From NCBI RefSeq assembly GCF_024763615.1, contig NC_077224.1, positions 60,646,712 to 60,710,711 of the forward strand: a DNA stretch of 64,000 nt, in the 5' to 3' direction. Every line of letters begins with the position of its first letter. Positions within the stretch are counted from its first letter, which is position 1. This document shows, piece after piece, positions 21,219-33,099 of this stretch. Made by a program: the position numbers and the translations under genes. The DNA is from Phlebotomus papatasi. Lineage: Eukaryota; Arthropoda; Insecta; Diptera; Psychodidae. Below the pieces are notes generated by a model, which saw only the letters and a list, made by a program, of their open reading frames with translations, had not been told where the DNA came from and searched no databases.

Positions 21219-21839
21219 ACATTCCAGATTTTTTGGACAATTTTGACTTAGGTAAAAATTTTAAACGTAAATGGCCCATTGGATATTAAAAAAATATTTA
21301 AACTACTTGTTAAATAGGATGTTGAGAACTTCGGGAACTCAGCTAAACATCTAATCTGAAGATCGCTTAAGCTTGACTAGATAAGGTAATTTGGAATCAT
21401 ATTTAATTTGGAACTTTGAATTTTCCTAACAGTTTTTAAAATGGCAAAAGGAAAACATAACGAAGAATGCAAAGTCATGTATTTCTCCATGGTTTTTACT
21501 CTTCTACCATCTGAAACAGTGAGAAAATCTCAAGATTCTAAAACAGACGTGATTCCGAATTACCCCACCTTACCCTACTCTGATATTCGACAGAAATCAA
21601 TTAAATTTTGAGACGAAATACTCATCAATTTCTTCTCTTACTTTATTTCTCTATTTTTTCTTTCTTTTACTGATCGAACTCAAAGAGACAGCAGTTATAT
21701 AATCCACTTTTTTTTCAATTTGTGACACGGTTAGAGACCAAACGGTAAGAGAAATCGACTTCCGGTCTTCGATGACACCTCTACAAGCCATCATTATCTA
21801 GGGCAATTTTTTTTCTTTCCCTCCCGCCTCCTCCATTCA
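21219..21839. other. Unassigned AT-rich sequence
   Basis: No exon, RNA or repeat signature is supported, beyond a short stretch near 21300-21360 that vaguely resembles the ggtctgaagcc MITEs. Confidence 0.25.
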
Positions 21840-22037
21840 CTCTAAAACCATGTTTTTTGGTTTGTTTCGAAAACGGCTCCTAGGATTTCTTTCATTTTCG
21901 AATATGTATTAGAGATGTCCTAGGCGAATATTTCGTCCTTTGACACATATTTTCGAAAACTATTTCGATATCGAATTTTCGAAGATCAAAGTATAACCAC
22001 TTTGGAGTTTGGAGGGCCTATTTTTTAACCGATTTGC
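21840..22037. repeat. Dispersed repeat fragment with the shared core
   Basis: Contains 'gaatatgtattagag' and 'aggcgaatatttcgtcc', then 'aaccactttggag', parallel to 17510-17640. It ends at the TTAA of the piggyBac-like element at 22042. Confidence 0.5.
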
Positions 22038-22041
22038 TTAA

Positions 22042-22888
22042 CCCTCTAACGGTGTTTTCTTTAATATCCAAAAAAGTAGTTAAATAATTTTGCCTCGGGT
22101 AATTAATGGTCCACTGAACTCAAAAATACCATCCGTTCTTCATTATCTCATTTCATGAGAAAAGGTAAAGACCGCCTCCAGGCGGTCATATCCGTTTATG
22201 GCATAAAAAGACTGAAATATTTTCATTGAAAAATAGTGAACAAATGGTAAAATAAATTAATTTTAAACGTTTTTTATGGATGAATGTTGTATCATTATCT
22301 AAAAAATGATGATTTTTAGGAGAAAAAACGTTTATAATTTTTATAATTAGACGTTAATGAAGCTCAAGGTGTTTCAATAAGACTGATTTTTACCGAATAG
22401 GTCACAGATCAGCTATGAAAACGTCACCTTCTTGTGTAATTTGAAGGTCCTTTGAAATACATTGCTCATATTCTGGTTTTATCGATAATTTTTGAAAATT
22501 TTACTATCTACTTTATCTTCCTTTTTTTCTTCTAAAACTCTTACTTTTAGTTTTTTTACATTTATCAATCGAAATATACAAACTAGAATAACATTCTTTC
22601 AGAAAATAAGATTCTTTCTACAGTTAGATTACTTTAAAACAATCTTTTTTGCACTTGAAAACGAAAAATGTTGCGAACGACATTTTGTTGTTTTTTCTCT
22701 GACCTGTCACACAAAACTGAAGATTGTAAGCAAACGAAAGGTCAAAATGAGTTCAGCTTTAGAAAATAAGTTAGTAAGACTATAACTGAGGACACTGTGT
22801 AGATATTTCAACTTCAAATGAGTAAAATTATCGCAGTAAATGCGATTTATAGAATGACCGCCTGGGGGCGGTCTTACTCGTTAGAGGG
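22042..22888. mobile_element. piggyBac-like non-autonomous element (TTAA target), 847 bp
   Basis: It starts CCCTCTAACGG and ends CGTTAGAGGG, between TTAA at 22038-22041 and 22889-22892. A subterminal palindrome 'gaccgcctccaggcggtc' near 22169 and 'gaccgcctgggggcggtc' near 22856 sit inside each end. The frame at 22492 has no recognisable domain. It shares its right TTAA with the next element. Confidence 0.7.
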
Positions 22889-22892
22889 TTAA

Positions 22893-23029
22893 TCCTCTGA
22901 GGAAAAATGGGACACCGGTGTCCCAAAATTAAAAATTAATTTGTGAACTTAAAGGACAAAATAACTTCTATGGACAAAAAAAATAGTTTTTATGTTTGGG
23001 ACACCGGTGTCCCACTCGTCCTTAAAGGC
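22893..23029. mobile_element. piggyBac-like MITE with gggacaccggtgtccc palindromes
   Basis: The 137-bp element lies between TTAA at 22889-22892 and 23030-23033. Each end carries the palindrome GGGACACCGGTGTCCC, and the right end reads CTCGTCCTTAAAGGC. The same arrangement is seen at 30059-30199 and, in part, 33902-34418. Confidence 0.75.
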
Positions 23030-23033
23030 TTAA

Positions 23034-24480
23034 ATGTGGACAATCCTGAAAGCTTAATTCTTATCTGAGAAATTTGATGTTCTGAAAATGTATTGCTTCA
23101 GAATAAGAAATCTGTAAATTCTTTTTTTTTACTGCTTGAAAAGTTGATTTTTATTTGCTGCGTTTGTTAGCTAATTACGATATTATCATTTTTCTCTGAA
23201 ACAGGATGGTGTGTGTCTTTGCTTACTGAGTCTTATTTTTGACGGTTGATGAGTTTCAACTCAAAGCTTAAAATTAATTTAAGCGTTTATATGATTTTTT
23301 TAACGAATGAAAAGGAAATTCTTAGTATTTAATTTCTTATTTCACTGTATTACCAGGAGAATGACCTTCAGTCTTGTGTACATTTCATTCATTTATCTAA
23401 GACACCTTGATTGACCTACTGTATGTTTTTTTTTTTTTTTTTTGAAAAATGGCAATTTGGGGGAGAAAGAATTTACACAAGAGTACAACCATCTGGTGGT
23501 TTTTCTTTTATTTCTCTCTGTTTTGTGTATTATTTTTCCTCCATCCCACAACAAAACAGACACAGAAATATTTCAACTAATGACCACTCAACACAAATTA
23601 AGTCCTTTCAACAAATTTCACTTTTAGTTTTAATTGGTGAATTATTCCTCCACTTGGTGGAATTTTTTTTTTTAACTTTCTGCAGGAGAGGGTGCTCTTC
23701 TCTAGGGCTCTTGCTCTTAATTGAGCGACGATGGAATAAAAAAAAGTGCTGAGGTTGTTGGACGTTTATTTGTACAGTTGGTTAAATATACTCCATCCTT
23801 GGTTTCTTTTTTCTTCGTCTTTTTTTTTGGTGTGTAAAAAAATATTGTCACATTATTGTTATTTTTGTCGATGATTGAAGATAATATTTCGTTCAATATC
23901 ACATGATTTTAAACATTTTTTGAAGTGATGTTCTCTATGGAGAAAAATTCTTATGAATTTACACAGTAAATAGTAGTTTAGAAGTTCTTTAAAAAAAATC
24001 ACTTGATCTCTATTTGTTATGAAATGTTGTTTGTATAGAGTGAGAAAAGTGATATTAATGCTGAAGAGGAAAATTCCTTCGAAGAGATGGTTTGTTTATT
24101 TCTGAAATATTTTTATATTTGACTGATTGAATATCATAAAATATTTTTTGTTAATCATCTATAGGAAAGACAAGCACTTCACAATTTGCCCGTTTAGCAA
24201 ATAATAAGGCTTATCAATAAATTTCTTGGGATCTTTTTTTCATTTGTTGTTTTGAATTGCGTTTTCCGGGAGAATTGTTGAAGAATGAATCAAAAAGAAA
24301 ACAGTGGCAAAGTGTTCCAACTTTGTGCAATGTCCGCAATATTTTTGGATGCATAAATTATCAGAAAACAATCACAAAATTGAAAATTGATCTAGAGTTT
24401 AACATTTTAGAATATTTTGACATTGAAAATCGTTCAAAGAAATGAAATGAGGTCATTTGCATAGATGAAATGTTCGTCTC
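23034..24480. other. AT-rich non-repetitive sequence
   Basis: Long T tracts (e.g. 23428-23443). The frames at 23411, 23442, 23717 and 24257 are low complexity. No exon is supported. Confidence 0.3.
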
Positions 24481-24482
24481 TA

Positions 24483-24697
24483 CTGAAGGCTTTCAGGCTT
24501 CGCACACACTTTACCTTCGAGCACTTGATACTTTTTCCCATATTCCTTTAACAAAATTGACTTAATTTTTAAGGGAATGTGCAACTTAAGACCAGCTATA
24601 ACAATATATTGCGAAAAGGTCAAATTCATTAAAGGACTATGAAAAGAAAATGAATTGTTTGAAGCCAGAGTGTGTGCGAAGGCTGAAAGCCTTCCTG
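24483..24697. mobile_element. TA-flanked MITE, gaaggctttcagg ends
   Basis: The left 'ggctttcaggcttcgcacac' and right 'gtgtgcgaaggctgaaagcc' are inverted repeats with the outer ends CTGAAGG and CCTTCCTG. TA is at 24481-24482 and 24698-24699. It is 215 bp and non-coding. Confidence 0.75.
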
Positions 24698-24919
24698 TAT
24701 TGTATTCGTACGATATAAATCAATTACTACGGATACTTTGTACTCCTGCTTTGCATTACTTTAATTTTGCTGCCGATTTGGATATCAAGATTTTTCAATA
24801 AAATTCAATTTGAAGAAAATTGGTTTAGAAATAGGCACTTTTGCTGTAATTTTTCATAGAAATATTGATTATAAATGTTTCTATTCTTGAATATTCTTTT
24901 TTTTACTTTTTGATTAACC

Positions 24920-25664
24920 AAGAGTCGCCACGGCTGCGATTTTCTTTCATTTCTTGGATATGTTTTAAAGATTATCCAGGCGAACATTCGATTATGTACG
25001 GAAATACAGTTGAATCATTCCTAAAAGCTTTGCGCTGTCTCAAGCTTAAAAATGTCTAAATTTTTCGTATGTTTCAGAATAAATGTGACTCCGCAATATA
25101 TTTTAAAAAACAGGTCACTTTTATCTACTTTTTAAGATAATGGGGGCGATAAATCACTTAGGAAAAATTTAGTCATTATGATACCTGGGACCGTCCAAAG
25201 CATGGTCACTTTCCCCTAATGATTTTTCAAGATCAAAAATTAAAAATGCTCTAGAGAGCACATCTATCAAGCAAAAGGGTTCATGTTTGGGCTCGTTGGA
25301 AAGGTCTTGGAATTTCCGACAAAACTGAATCGGTTCTAATCGGTTTAGAACCGGTAATGAATCGGTAATGAACCTGTTTAAAACCGATAACTAATTTTTT
25401 ATCTAAATTAAATTCTATTACTCTTACGGTGTATTTTGGGTAAGATTTTGAGTGATTTATAAATCGGTTCATATCGGTTGCGAATCGGTAAATGGTAAAT
25501 GATTACTACTAGTAATCGAGTCCATTGCTCTCGTCGTGGAAGGATTATTCAGTCCGCGAGGACTGTCCAGGAGTACCGATTTGCTTGCGAAAAAAAGTCC
25601 TAAATACGCGTGGAGGTTCCTTCCTTGCTCCCACGGTAAATGATGTGAAAGTACTTTTAAGGTA
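24920..25664. repeat. Dispersed repeat copy, interrupted at 25667
   Basis: Contains the core variant 'ggatatgttttaaag'...'aggcgaacattcg' and multiple 'aatcggtt' words (25330-25490) seen in other copies at 34620-34700 and 37090-37150. It seems to continue after the TA-flanked insert, at 26991-27020, with the end motif 'gagttcgagcacttcgcaaa'. Confidence 0.45.
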
Positions 25665-25666
25665 TA

Positions 25667-26988
25667 GGGTGGAATCACCACTTCTCGCCAGTGCACCACT
25701 TCTCGCCACCTATATTGAAGTCTCTACTTTTCACGATTTATGAAATAAATGAGCCGCAAAGTTACTTGTATTTTTATTGCTTCTACGTATAGAGTCCAAA
25801 AACACTAATTTTTTGTTTTGAATTTAAATGTTTAGGCATTTTTTAGAGGAATATTTTAAGCAAGTGCATCGAATCCAATATTTCTTACCAAATATAGTAA
25901 GTTTCATGAAACTTTTATCGAACAAAATTTAATCGGCATCCCTCCATAAATTAAGTCTTGCATCCTCCGGTATTGTTTCGAGACACATAAGAGTTTGGCT
26001 GAAACTCTTGTGAGATTTCAGCCTCCGCTTCGCCCTCTCTCGACCATAAAGGAGATGCCTTGGCTCTGTACAAGTCTTAGACATTTCCTTGCTCGAGATG
26101 ACTTGTCTCCTTATTTGTGGAGGAGCAATACCCGCTAACGGGTATAATTTGGTAACGGGTGTGCTTTTTAAACACCCCGTCACAATGCGCACGGTATCGT
26201 TAAGAGCAACGTCCACTTTCTTTGTATGCGCCGATCTCTCCCATACCTCAGCCACGTACTCTGCTGCAGAAAAGGATAACGCAAGAGCAGATATGCGTAA
26301 CACTTTCGGCTGAGCACCCCACTGAGTGTTTACAAGTTTACGTAGTAAATTATTACGTGTTTTAACCTTGTCTTTTACATTATTGCAGTGGGGTTTGTAA
26401 GTCAGTGATCGATCAAGAGTGACACCAAGATATTTAGGTGTGAAATTGTGATTTAGAATTTTTCCTTCCCATTCTACATTTAAGCGTCTTTTAGCCCATC
26501 TGTTACGCAAGTGAAAACAGCACACTTCAGTTTTTGACGGATTTGGCTTTAGCTGGTTTTCCCTGTAGTACTTAGAAAAGTCAACAAGGCTTCTCTGAAG
26601 TTCAATCTCCACATCATCGAATGTGGAAGCTTTTACTGCTAGAGCCAGGTCATCTGCGTAAAGAAAGGCTTTCGATGGAGACTGCAATGGCTGATCATTT
26701 GTATAGATGTTAAATAGTGTTTCCAAGTGGGTGGCGAGAAGTGGTTACAGAACTGACGAAAAGTGGTAAAAAGTGGCGATGAAGTGGTTATTTTTGCATT
26801 GTTAATAAAAATCAAGGTTGTAGGTACTCCCGTATTAAATTGTAGGACAATTATTTTGACGAATCTAGAGACAATATATCTAAGTAGTTTTGTCTCAAAT
26901 TTGAGTTATGTGATAATAAGGGGTCAAAAGTTATAATACAATTAATTTCACTTTTTTCTAAAAGTGGCGATAAGTGGTTACTTCACCC
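25667..26988. mobile_element. TA-flanked DNA element carrying a reverse-transcriptase fragment
   Basis: The left end GGGTGGAATCACCACTTCTC and right end AAGTGGTTACTTCACCC are inverted repeats; TA is at 25665-25666 and 26989-26990. Subterminal 'ccacttctcgcc' repeats occur on the left (two copies), with inverse 'ggcgagaagtgg' and 'agtggcgat' motifs on the right. The reverse-transcriptase fragment lies in the middle, about 260 bp from each end. The non-RT parts form a roughly 520-bp MITE-like shell. Confidence 0.65.
25929..26726 (-). pseudogene. Non-LTR retrotransposon reverse-transcriptase fragment
   Basis: An open stretch of about 265 codons with no ATG start: it opens at a TTG right at the junction with the MITE-type repeats. 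It contains FLYADDLALAVKA, the YxDD catalytic motif of reverse transcriptases, then a palm/thumb-like region (KPNPSKTEVCCFHL, KYLGVTLDRSLTYKPH) that matches the general pattern of Jockey/CR1/RTE-like non-LTR elements (known). The upstream finger region and any endonuclease are missing, and it stops at TAA near 25929. The reading frame is otherwise intact, which suggests recent capture or insertion. The exact clade cannot be assigned by eye. Confidence 0.8.
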
Positions 26989-27020
26989 TAGCATCTAAGT
27001 CACGAGTTCGAGCACTTCGC

Positions 27021-28800
27021 AAAGCCTAGGTCGCTTTTCCATCTCTTTGTGTGTAAAGATTCGAAATTAAATAATGCATATCTTAAAATCTAAGGATTAT
27101 TCATATTACCATCTCTTTGAGTTCGAGCAATAAAATAACATAAAACATATCTACCTCTAAATGAATGACTGACAGTGGCACAAAAATATCTAACGACTAT
27201 AATTTTTTATGAGTTTCTAAATGAAGTGCAAAATTATTCACGATTTGCTTGAAGTGCATTGATAAGGCAAAAAGAGAGAAAAGTGCATCACACAGAAAGA
27301 AGTAATGGTGCAAAGTGAGTTTAAATAGAATCCAAGATTGGCTGTTTTTTACAATTTACATTGGGTTGAAAGTCATAAAATATGGGCTATAACTTTGCTT
27401 TAATTTAATATAAGGGGAGAGATGCAGAGAAACAGTGAGAGTGAGAGGTGGAGGATGGTGAAATAAAGATAAGATTATTTAAATTGAAATATCTCCACTT
27501 ATTTCTCCATTCTGATAAATGACTTGAGATTTTCACTATCGCATTTGTGTGCAAATAATACACAAAATATTTTCTTTTTTTTCCTTTTCAACACAAGATT
27601 CCTCACACATGTTTTTACATCATCAATTTGGGGGGGCTATATAAGTTTTTTATGTAACACATAAACATAAATTCTTGCTGATATCGCAAAGTGGTGATAT
27701 TCTAAAGTAGAGTCGCGTTTTTTTTTTTCTATTTTTTGAGGAATTTAATCATGATTTTTGGTATGGTTCAAAAAAAAAAATTGGGGGAAATTGGAGAGAA
27801 AATGCAGTGTAAAAAATGCCGAAGTGACTATAAAAAGAGCTAGAATAACATTTTTCTGCGTAAAATGGAAATTTTAAGAGTGCTTCTATTGCCCAAAATT
27901 GGCAGAAAACTGAATGATTTTTTATTTGTATATTGAAATGTGTAACGTCTCTTTTTCATTTCACAATTTATCATGCAGAAAAAAAATTATTAATTGAAAC
28001 ATCAATGGGAGAATCTTTGTGGGTGTGTTCACCTTATATAGAAATTTTTCTAATGAAGACTCTGAAATATTTTTATTTAACAGAACTCACTTATTAATGT
28101 GTTAAAGAAATAAATTTCACCTTCGAATTGATGTTTATGTTCACTCCAATGTTTTCGTTCCACTTGAGATGTCTTTCTTGTACAATATAATATTGAAATG
28201 GGGGAGAATTGTGCAGAAGAGTTGTGTTCTACGGTGTTGTTTTTTTTATTTGCTTTCTTTCTCGAATTGCAGGGCATTTTTGTTTTTTTTTTTTGTTTTT
28301 TGCGAAATGGGGAGACAACATTGTGTATTGATCAAAATTGTACGACAGTTGAAAGACGTGAAGCAAAAAGTACCAGAAAAGTTATAAACATTGAAAAGTT
28401 TGACAAAAAGGGATGGAGGATTTTGCGAGATGCTCATAATTTTGAGTATGTGGAACTTTAGAAACTTTTGAGGGAAAAGGGGAAGAGATAAGTCAAAATC
28501 ATGTATAAAAACTATAACTTTGTTGAAAGCATATTTTGAAAACACTTTTTTTTGATTTGTAAGTCATTCATTATTAACACGAAACCTACCAAGACCGGTC
28601 AAATTGACCAGTTTAAAAAGTTTAAAATTAACACATATTTAGACGGTACAACGTCGCTATCAAACTTCATTATTTATTGTTGAGTTTCATAATTAAAAAT
28701 AATTGTAAATCTTTGATACAAAAATCCCGGAATATTGTGCAGCGATGAGGTGCCTTACTTTCCGCAGTCAAATAGAATTTTTCTCTGGATATTGCCTTAT
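27021..28800. other. AT-rich non-repetitive sequence
   Basis: Contains a 'gagttcgagcaataaaa' repeat end near 27118, then T-rich and purine-rich sequence without credible exons. The frames at 28169-28545 are overlapping and low complexity. Confidence 0.3.
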
Positions 28801-28802
28801 AG

Positions 28803-28850
28803 AGGAAACTGGGACACCACCAAACACGGGGTACCACCAAACTCGTCGTG
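28803..28850. mobile_element. Solo end of the GGGGAAACTGGGG MITE family
   Basis: 'gaggaaactgggacaccacc' followed by 'ggggtaccaccaaact' matches the left end of 3974-5136. No matching right end was found, so this is a remnant or the end of a larger element covering the SAP-like frame next to it. Confidence 0.6.
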
Positions 28851-28889
28851 AACTAACATTTGAAGCATCCTTGAAACATCCTTTTCTTT

Positions 28890-29174
28890 ATTAATCTTTG
28901 GTTCACTCTTCTGGATATCAATCAAAGTTTCATCATGTTGCACAATACGTTATGCAAGTTCTTCTTCACTTCCATCACAAGACAAATTTCTCTTTACGTA
29001 TTGATTGATAAGATCTTTCTTGGTTAAAAAGGCCATCAATTCCTCATATTGTACAATTCGTCGTGCGAGATCCTTCTTCTTCTTCTTCCCGTTGAAAGGC
29101 AAATTTCTCTTGTCACATTCTTTTACAAGTCCGTACTTGGTAAATAAAGTCACCAATTCCTTAAAGCTTGGCAT
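28890..29174 (-). pseudogene. Tandem SAP-like repeat ORF with internal stop
   Basis: The reading frame from ATG 29174 shows two tandem units of about 35 residues: KYGLVKECDKRNLPFNG...DLARRIVQ and KKDLINQYVKRNLSCDG...ELA-stop-RIVQ. The spacing (L-x6-7-RNL-x3-G-x3-DLARRI) resembles SAP-type helix-extended-helix DNA-binding motifs (inference). The TAA at 28952-28950 sits exactly where the first repeat has an Arg codon, and the frame continues to match after it, so it is probably a broken copy. It lies between a solo MITE end (28803-28850) and a minisatellite. Host or transposon origin is undecided. Confidence 0.45.
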
Positions 29175-29204
29175 TTTCTGTCCTCATTCGTTTGAGAATT
29201 ATCA

Positions 29205-29870
29205 TTCTTCGTGTTCTTGTAACTCTTCAGTAGTTGCCGTCATTCGTCTTCTTGCAACTCTTCAACAGCTATCGTCTTTCGTCTTCTTACAAATCTTCCG
29301 CAGTTTACCGTCTTTCGTCTTCTTGTAACTCTTCAGCGTTGCCGCCTTCGTCTTCTTGTACGTTATCAGCAGTTACCGTCTTTCGTCTTCTTCTAACTCT
29401 TCCGCAATTACCATCTTGTAATTCTCTGTACTATTTTGTAACTCTTCAGCAGTTGCTGTCCTTCGTCTCCTTGCAACTCTTCAGCAGTTGACGTCCTTCG
29501 TCTTCTTGCAACTCTTCCGCAGTTTACCGTCTTTCGTCTTCTTGTAACTCTTCAGCGTTGCCGCCTTCGTCTCGTACGTCTTCAGCAGTTACCGTCTTTC
29601 GTCTTCTTGTAACTCTTCCGCAATTACCATCCTGTAACTCCCTGTACTATTTTGTAACTCTTCAGCAGTTGCTGTCCTTCGTCTTCTTGCAACTCTTCCG
29701 CAGTTTACCGTCTTTCGTCTTCTTGTAACTCTGCAGCGGTTGCCGCATTTCGTCTTCTTGTACGTCTTCAGCAGTTACCGTCTTTCGCCTTCTTGTAACT
29801 CTTCCGCAATTACCATCCTGTAACTCTCTGTACCATTTTGTAACTCTTCAGCAGTTGCCGTCCTTATAAT
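29205..29870. repeat. About 35-bp minisatellite with higher-order structure
   Basis: Degenerate units of 'ttcttgtaactcttc' plus 'agcagttaccgtctttcgtc' are repeated about 18 times. Blocks beginning 'ttccgcagtttaccgtcttt' recur at about 29296, 29515 and 29696 (181-219 bp apart), so a higher-order unit of several repeats has been duplicated. Frames within it are by-products. Confidence 0.8.
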
Positions 29871-30058
29871 AAATAGTTTGTCGTAGAAGAGTCATAAATT
29901 TGTAAATGTAACTACATTTCGACTCTAACACATTCAAGACTAGTAGGTATTCAGTGTGCCAAAAACAAAAGTAGTTTTTCTGACTAAGGATTGTTATTTT
30001 GTCTTTTCTAGTAAGAAAATAATTTTCTGAGTCCTCGGTGGTCTACTATGGTCCTTAA

Positions 30059-30199
30059 CACTTTAATGACGAGTGGTTACACCGGTGTCCCAAAATGAAA
30101 AATAATTTTCTTGGCTGTCGAAAGTTATTTTGTACTTTAAATAGTAAGAAGAAATATTTTTGTTTTTGGGACACCGGTGTCCCAGTGGTCCTTAAAGGA
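30059..30199. mobile_element. piggyBac-like MITE (TTAA target)
   Basis: The 141-bp element lies between TTAA at 30055-30058 and 30200-30203. It starts CACTTTAATGACGAGTGG and ends GTGGTCCTTAAAGGA. The inner palindromes are ACACCGGTGTCCC and GGGACACCGGTGTCCC, as at 22893-23029. Confidence 0.8.
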
Positions 30200-30203
30200 T
30201 TAA

Positions 30204-32409
30204 ATGGATAACCATTGTGGGAACTGGGAACATTCACTGTTGGGGAATGCTTCTTTTGTTGTATGTTAATCATTCGAGATTTTTTTTTTAATCTATCTGT
30301 GATTTTTTTTAAAAAAAAATAATGTATGACTGATCAAACTCAACCACAACTGTAGAGTTCTTTGGTCAGTGTCAACTTGATGATAGGACGAGCAATGGAA
30401 TTGCAACTAAAGGGAGGGAAAAGAACGAAAAGCCTCTAAATTGTGATGAATGATGCTTGGTTAGTTTTTTTTCGGTCCAACAATCAATTGAATGTGAAAT
30501 GTTTTCATTGTTTGGCATGGAATATAAGAAACTTCATAATTTTCCAACATGTTTGTCTCTGGTTTGATGGTGCAAAAAAAAAAGAGCCACTAAGAAATCC
30601 AGAAGAGAGGGAAAGGGGTTGCAAAAGAAGTGTGACGTTGAGGATAAAGAGTAAGAAGTTAGGGGAAAAAAGTTTCTCGTTCCTCTTCTTCAATTTATAT
30701 TAATTCGCTTTTGTGTTCGCCCACATTTTGATGTTTTCTTTGTGATTTATTTACACACAAAACTTCTATATAGCGAATTATATAAATATATATCCCATTT
30801 GAAACCAGTCCCAACTGGCTTGGGATTGACTTCATTGCACGCTCCTTCTGTCCCTTATGGAATCCCCCTTGTTGTTCATTATTGCAAAAATAGCAATATA
30901 TAGTGTTTGGTCTTGTGTGAGATTTAACAAGAAAGTATTACGAAGGAGGAAGAGAGAGATAGGTAGAGCAAAAGATAAGGAGATGAACTTTGAAAGACTG
31001 CAAGAAAGTTTTAAAAACTGGATATAAGGAAAAGTGAGAAGTCGGGAATGAAATTTGTAATTGGCGAAGTGAGAGAGAGAGATAGACAAAAAAATATGAG
31101 CAAATTATAGAACATTTTTATTTTCTCCATGTTATAAAGGTTATGAATCTTGCTTTTAAGTTCTTCAGTTCAAATGGAAGTTTTATATCTTTCTTTGTGA
31201 AAGAAGTAGCAAAAGGCTTCTTTCTTTTAAACCAAACGTCTCAAAAGACTTTCAAGCATGATATTTAAATAATTGCAATAATTGTTAAAGGTAACTTCAT
31301 ACAATTGTAAGTTTTACTGTTAGGAAACACTATAAAAAGAGATTACAGTTTGAAGATTATAATGAACATTTTAGTTAGTATGTTTGTAGTAAATGGGAAG
31401 TGGTGTAAAATACAAGAAACACTCACGGGCATATTAATGAGAAAATTCACTGCCTTGTAAAGTATTACTTTTTGTGATTTCAATCTTTCTCTCTGTACCG
31501 TCTCATTTTATTTTTCTTTCTTCATGACACAGAGAATTGCACGGAAAATGATGATGAGTAAGAGAATGAGAGAGAAGAAAGGTAAACTAAAAATGTAATA
31601 ACACTATAAGAAATTCAACATTTAAAAAGAATAAATGCAGAATTAACTCATATTGTGTTGGGAAGAAAACAAAAAGTGAAAATAGAGAAAATACTTCTGG
31701 CAGGAGATAAAGTAGAGTTATTCACTTGAGATTGTCGTGATCTTGTTATTAATACGGCGTTTTGTATAAGCGTGGTAAAAATTATGAGAACAGCTGATGA
31801 ATTGCATTAAATTTACTATCCGTTTTCATTTTTACCTTTTCAATTCACAATGGATGTGCTAAATTGTGATCTTTTATGAAAATTTGCGAATAATTATGCA
31901 AAATGTCTTAATTGTTCATAAGTAGTAAATTATATATTACTATTTTCAATTAGATTTTTATTGAATAATTATAATGTTTATTTGTGTTGTAGAATTGAAA
32001 CAAAGCAATATATACAAAGAATCATACATAATTATTATTGGACGAACTTTCGATTAAAGCAGTATAAATAGGGAGGGTAGGGCAATTCACGCATCCATGA
32101 CTTTCGAAAATATAAAATTTTGTTTTTTTTTTTTTTTTTTTGAAAATATGCTGCAATACTCAAGAGACAATAACTGGATTTGGTACACTTGAGTACTTTT
32201 TATCAACATTTGGCAAAAGAATCTCAAATAAAATTAGCTGCATGAAAGTATCCACTCGTCTCTTTAAAATAATCCCTTAATTATTTTACCTTAATAAATT
32301 TTCACCATTCACCCTTGAGGATAATTTTTTTTTAAAGCAAAAACGTGAAGGTGTTATCTTATTAGTGTTCTAACAAACAGAAAAGAAATAAACAATTTTT
32401 GTTTAAACA
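30204..32409. other. AT-rich non-repetitive sequence with purine tracts
   Basis: Purine-rich runs (30925-31090, GA repeats near 31070-31083) and T tracts. The small frames at 30443, 30505 and 30832 lack domains. No exon is supported. Confidence 0.3.
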
Positions 32410-32411
32410 TA

Positions 32412-33097
32412 GAGTAACTGTACCAAATTTCGCCCAGCTTGCAATTTCGACCACTTTTATTTCTCATATTTCTATGAATTTTTAGTTTTAGCATACTCTA
32501 GAGATTGTACTATGAAAAAAAAAAACAAATAAAAAAATGTCACTTCGACGAACGAGATTATGTGAAAAAGACTTCGGAAGAATTCCGGAATGACAAGAAA
32601 CTATGAGAATCAAGGTGGCCGAAATATTACTCAAGGCTATGTCTATATTTTTATTAATTTTAAAATGTATTAAGAATGATTTAAGAGAAAACAAAGACAA
32701 TACACTATCTACAACCTTCCAAGTAACACTCAAAGTTAAGATTGAGGTTACATTTCAAAGTTAAGACTTTGAAGTTTGCTTACAACTTTCACTGGTAAAA
32801 ATGAAAGGGTCATCGATGACCCTTTGAAATGGTCACTGTTTTGACACCTATTTAACTCTGGAATAAACGAACAAAAACAATGAAAATGTCATTTTGGGTG
32901 TTCGGTCAGACGAGAGAAATACGATAAGAGTAATAAATTTACGATAAAACACGAACTATCGTGATAAATATGCATACAAAATTTCAAAAGATTCAAGTGA
33001 ACCTTTCAAAGGGTCAAATATGATCCATTTTCGTTGAAAAGGGTCAATTTGACCCTTTTATTTTTACCAGTGTTGCCAAAATTTGGTATAGTTACCC
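32412..33097. mobile_element. TA-flanked MITE with nested CACTGG element
   Basis: The left end GAGTAACTGTACCAAATTTC and right end AATTTGGTATAGTTACCC are inverted repeats, with TA at 32410-32411 and 33098-33099. The 32790-33072 element is inserted close to its right end. The frame at 32488 is not recognised. Confidence 0.6.
32790..33072. mobile_element. MITE, CACTGGTAAAAAT ends
   Basis: Inverted ends CACTGGTAAAAATGAAAGGG and GACCCTTTTATTTTTACCAG. Palindromes 'gggtcatcgatgaccc' and 'gggtcaatttgaccc' sit inside each end. A truncated relative is at 33600-33666 ('aaggatcctcgatgatcctt', ending 'attaccagtg'). The target duplication is not clear. Confidence 0.65.
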
Positions 33098-33099
33098 TA

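Noticed and set aside
29005..29491. Serine-rich frames over the minisatellite
   Set aside because: They follow from the repeat sequence and lie on the opposite strand to the SAP-like frame.
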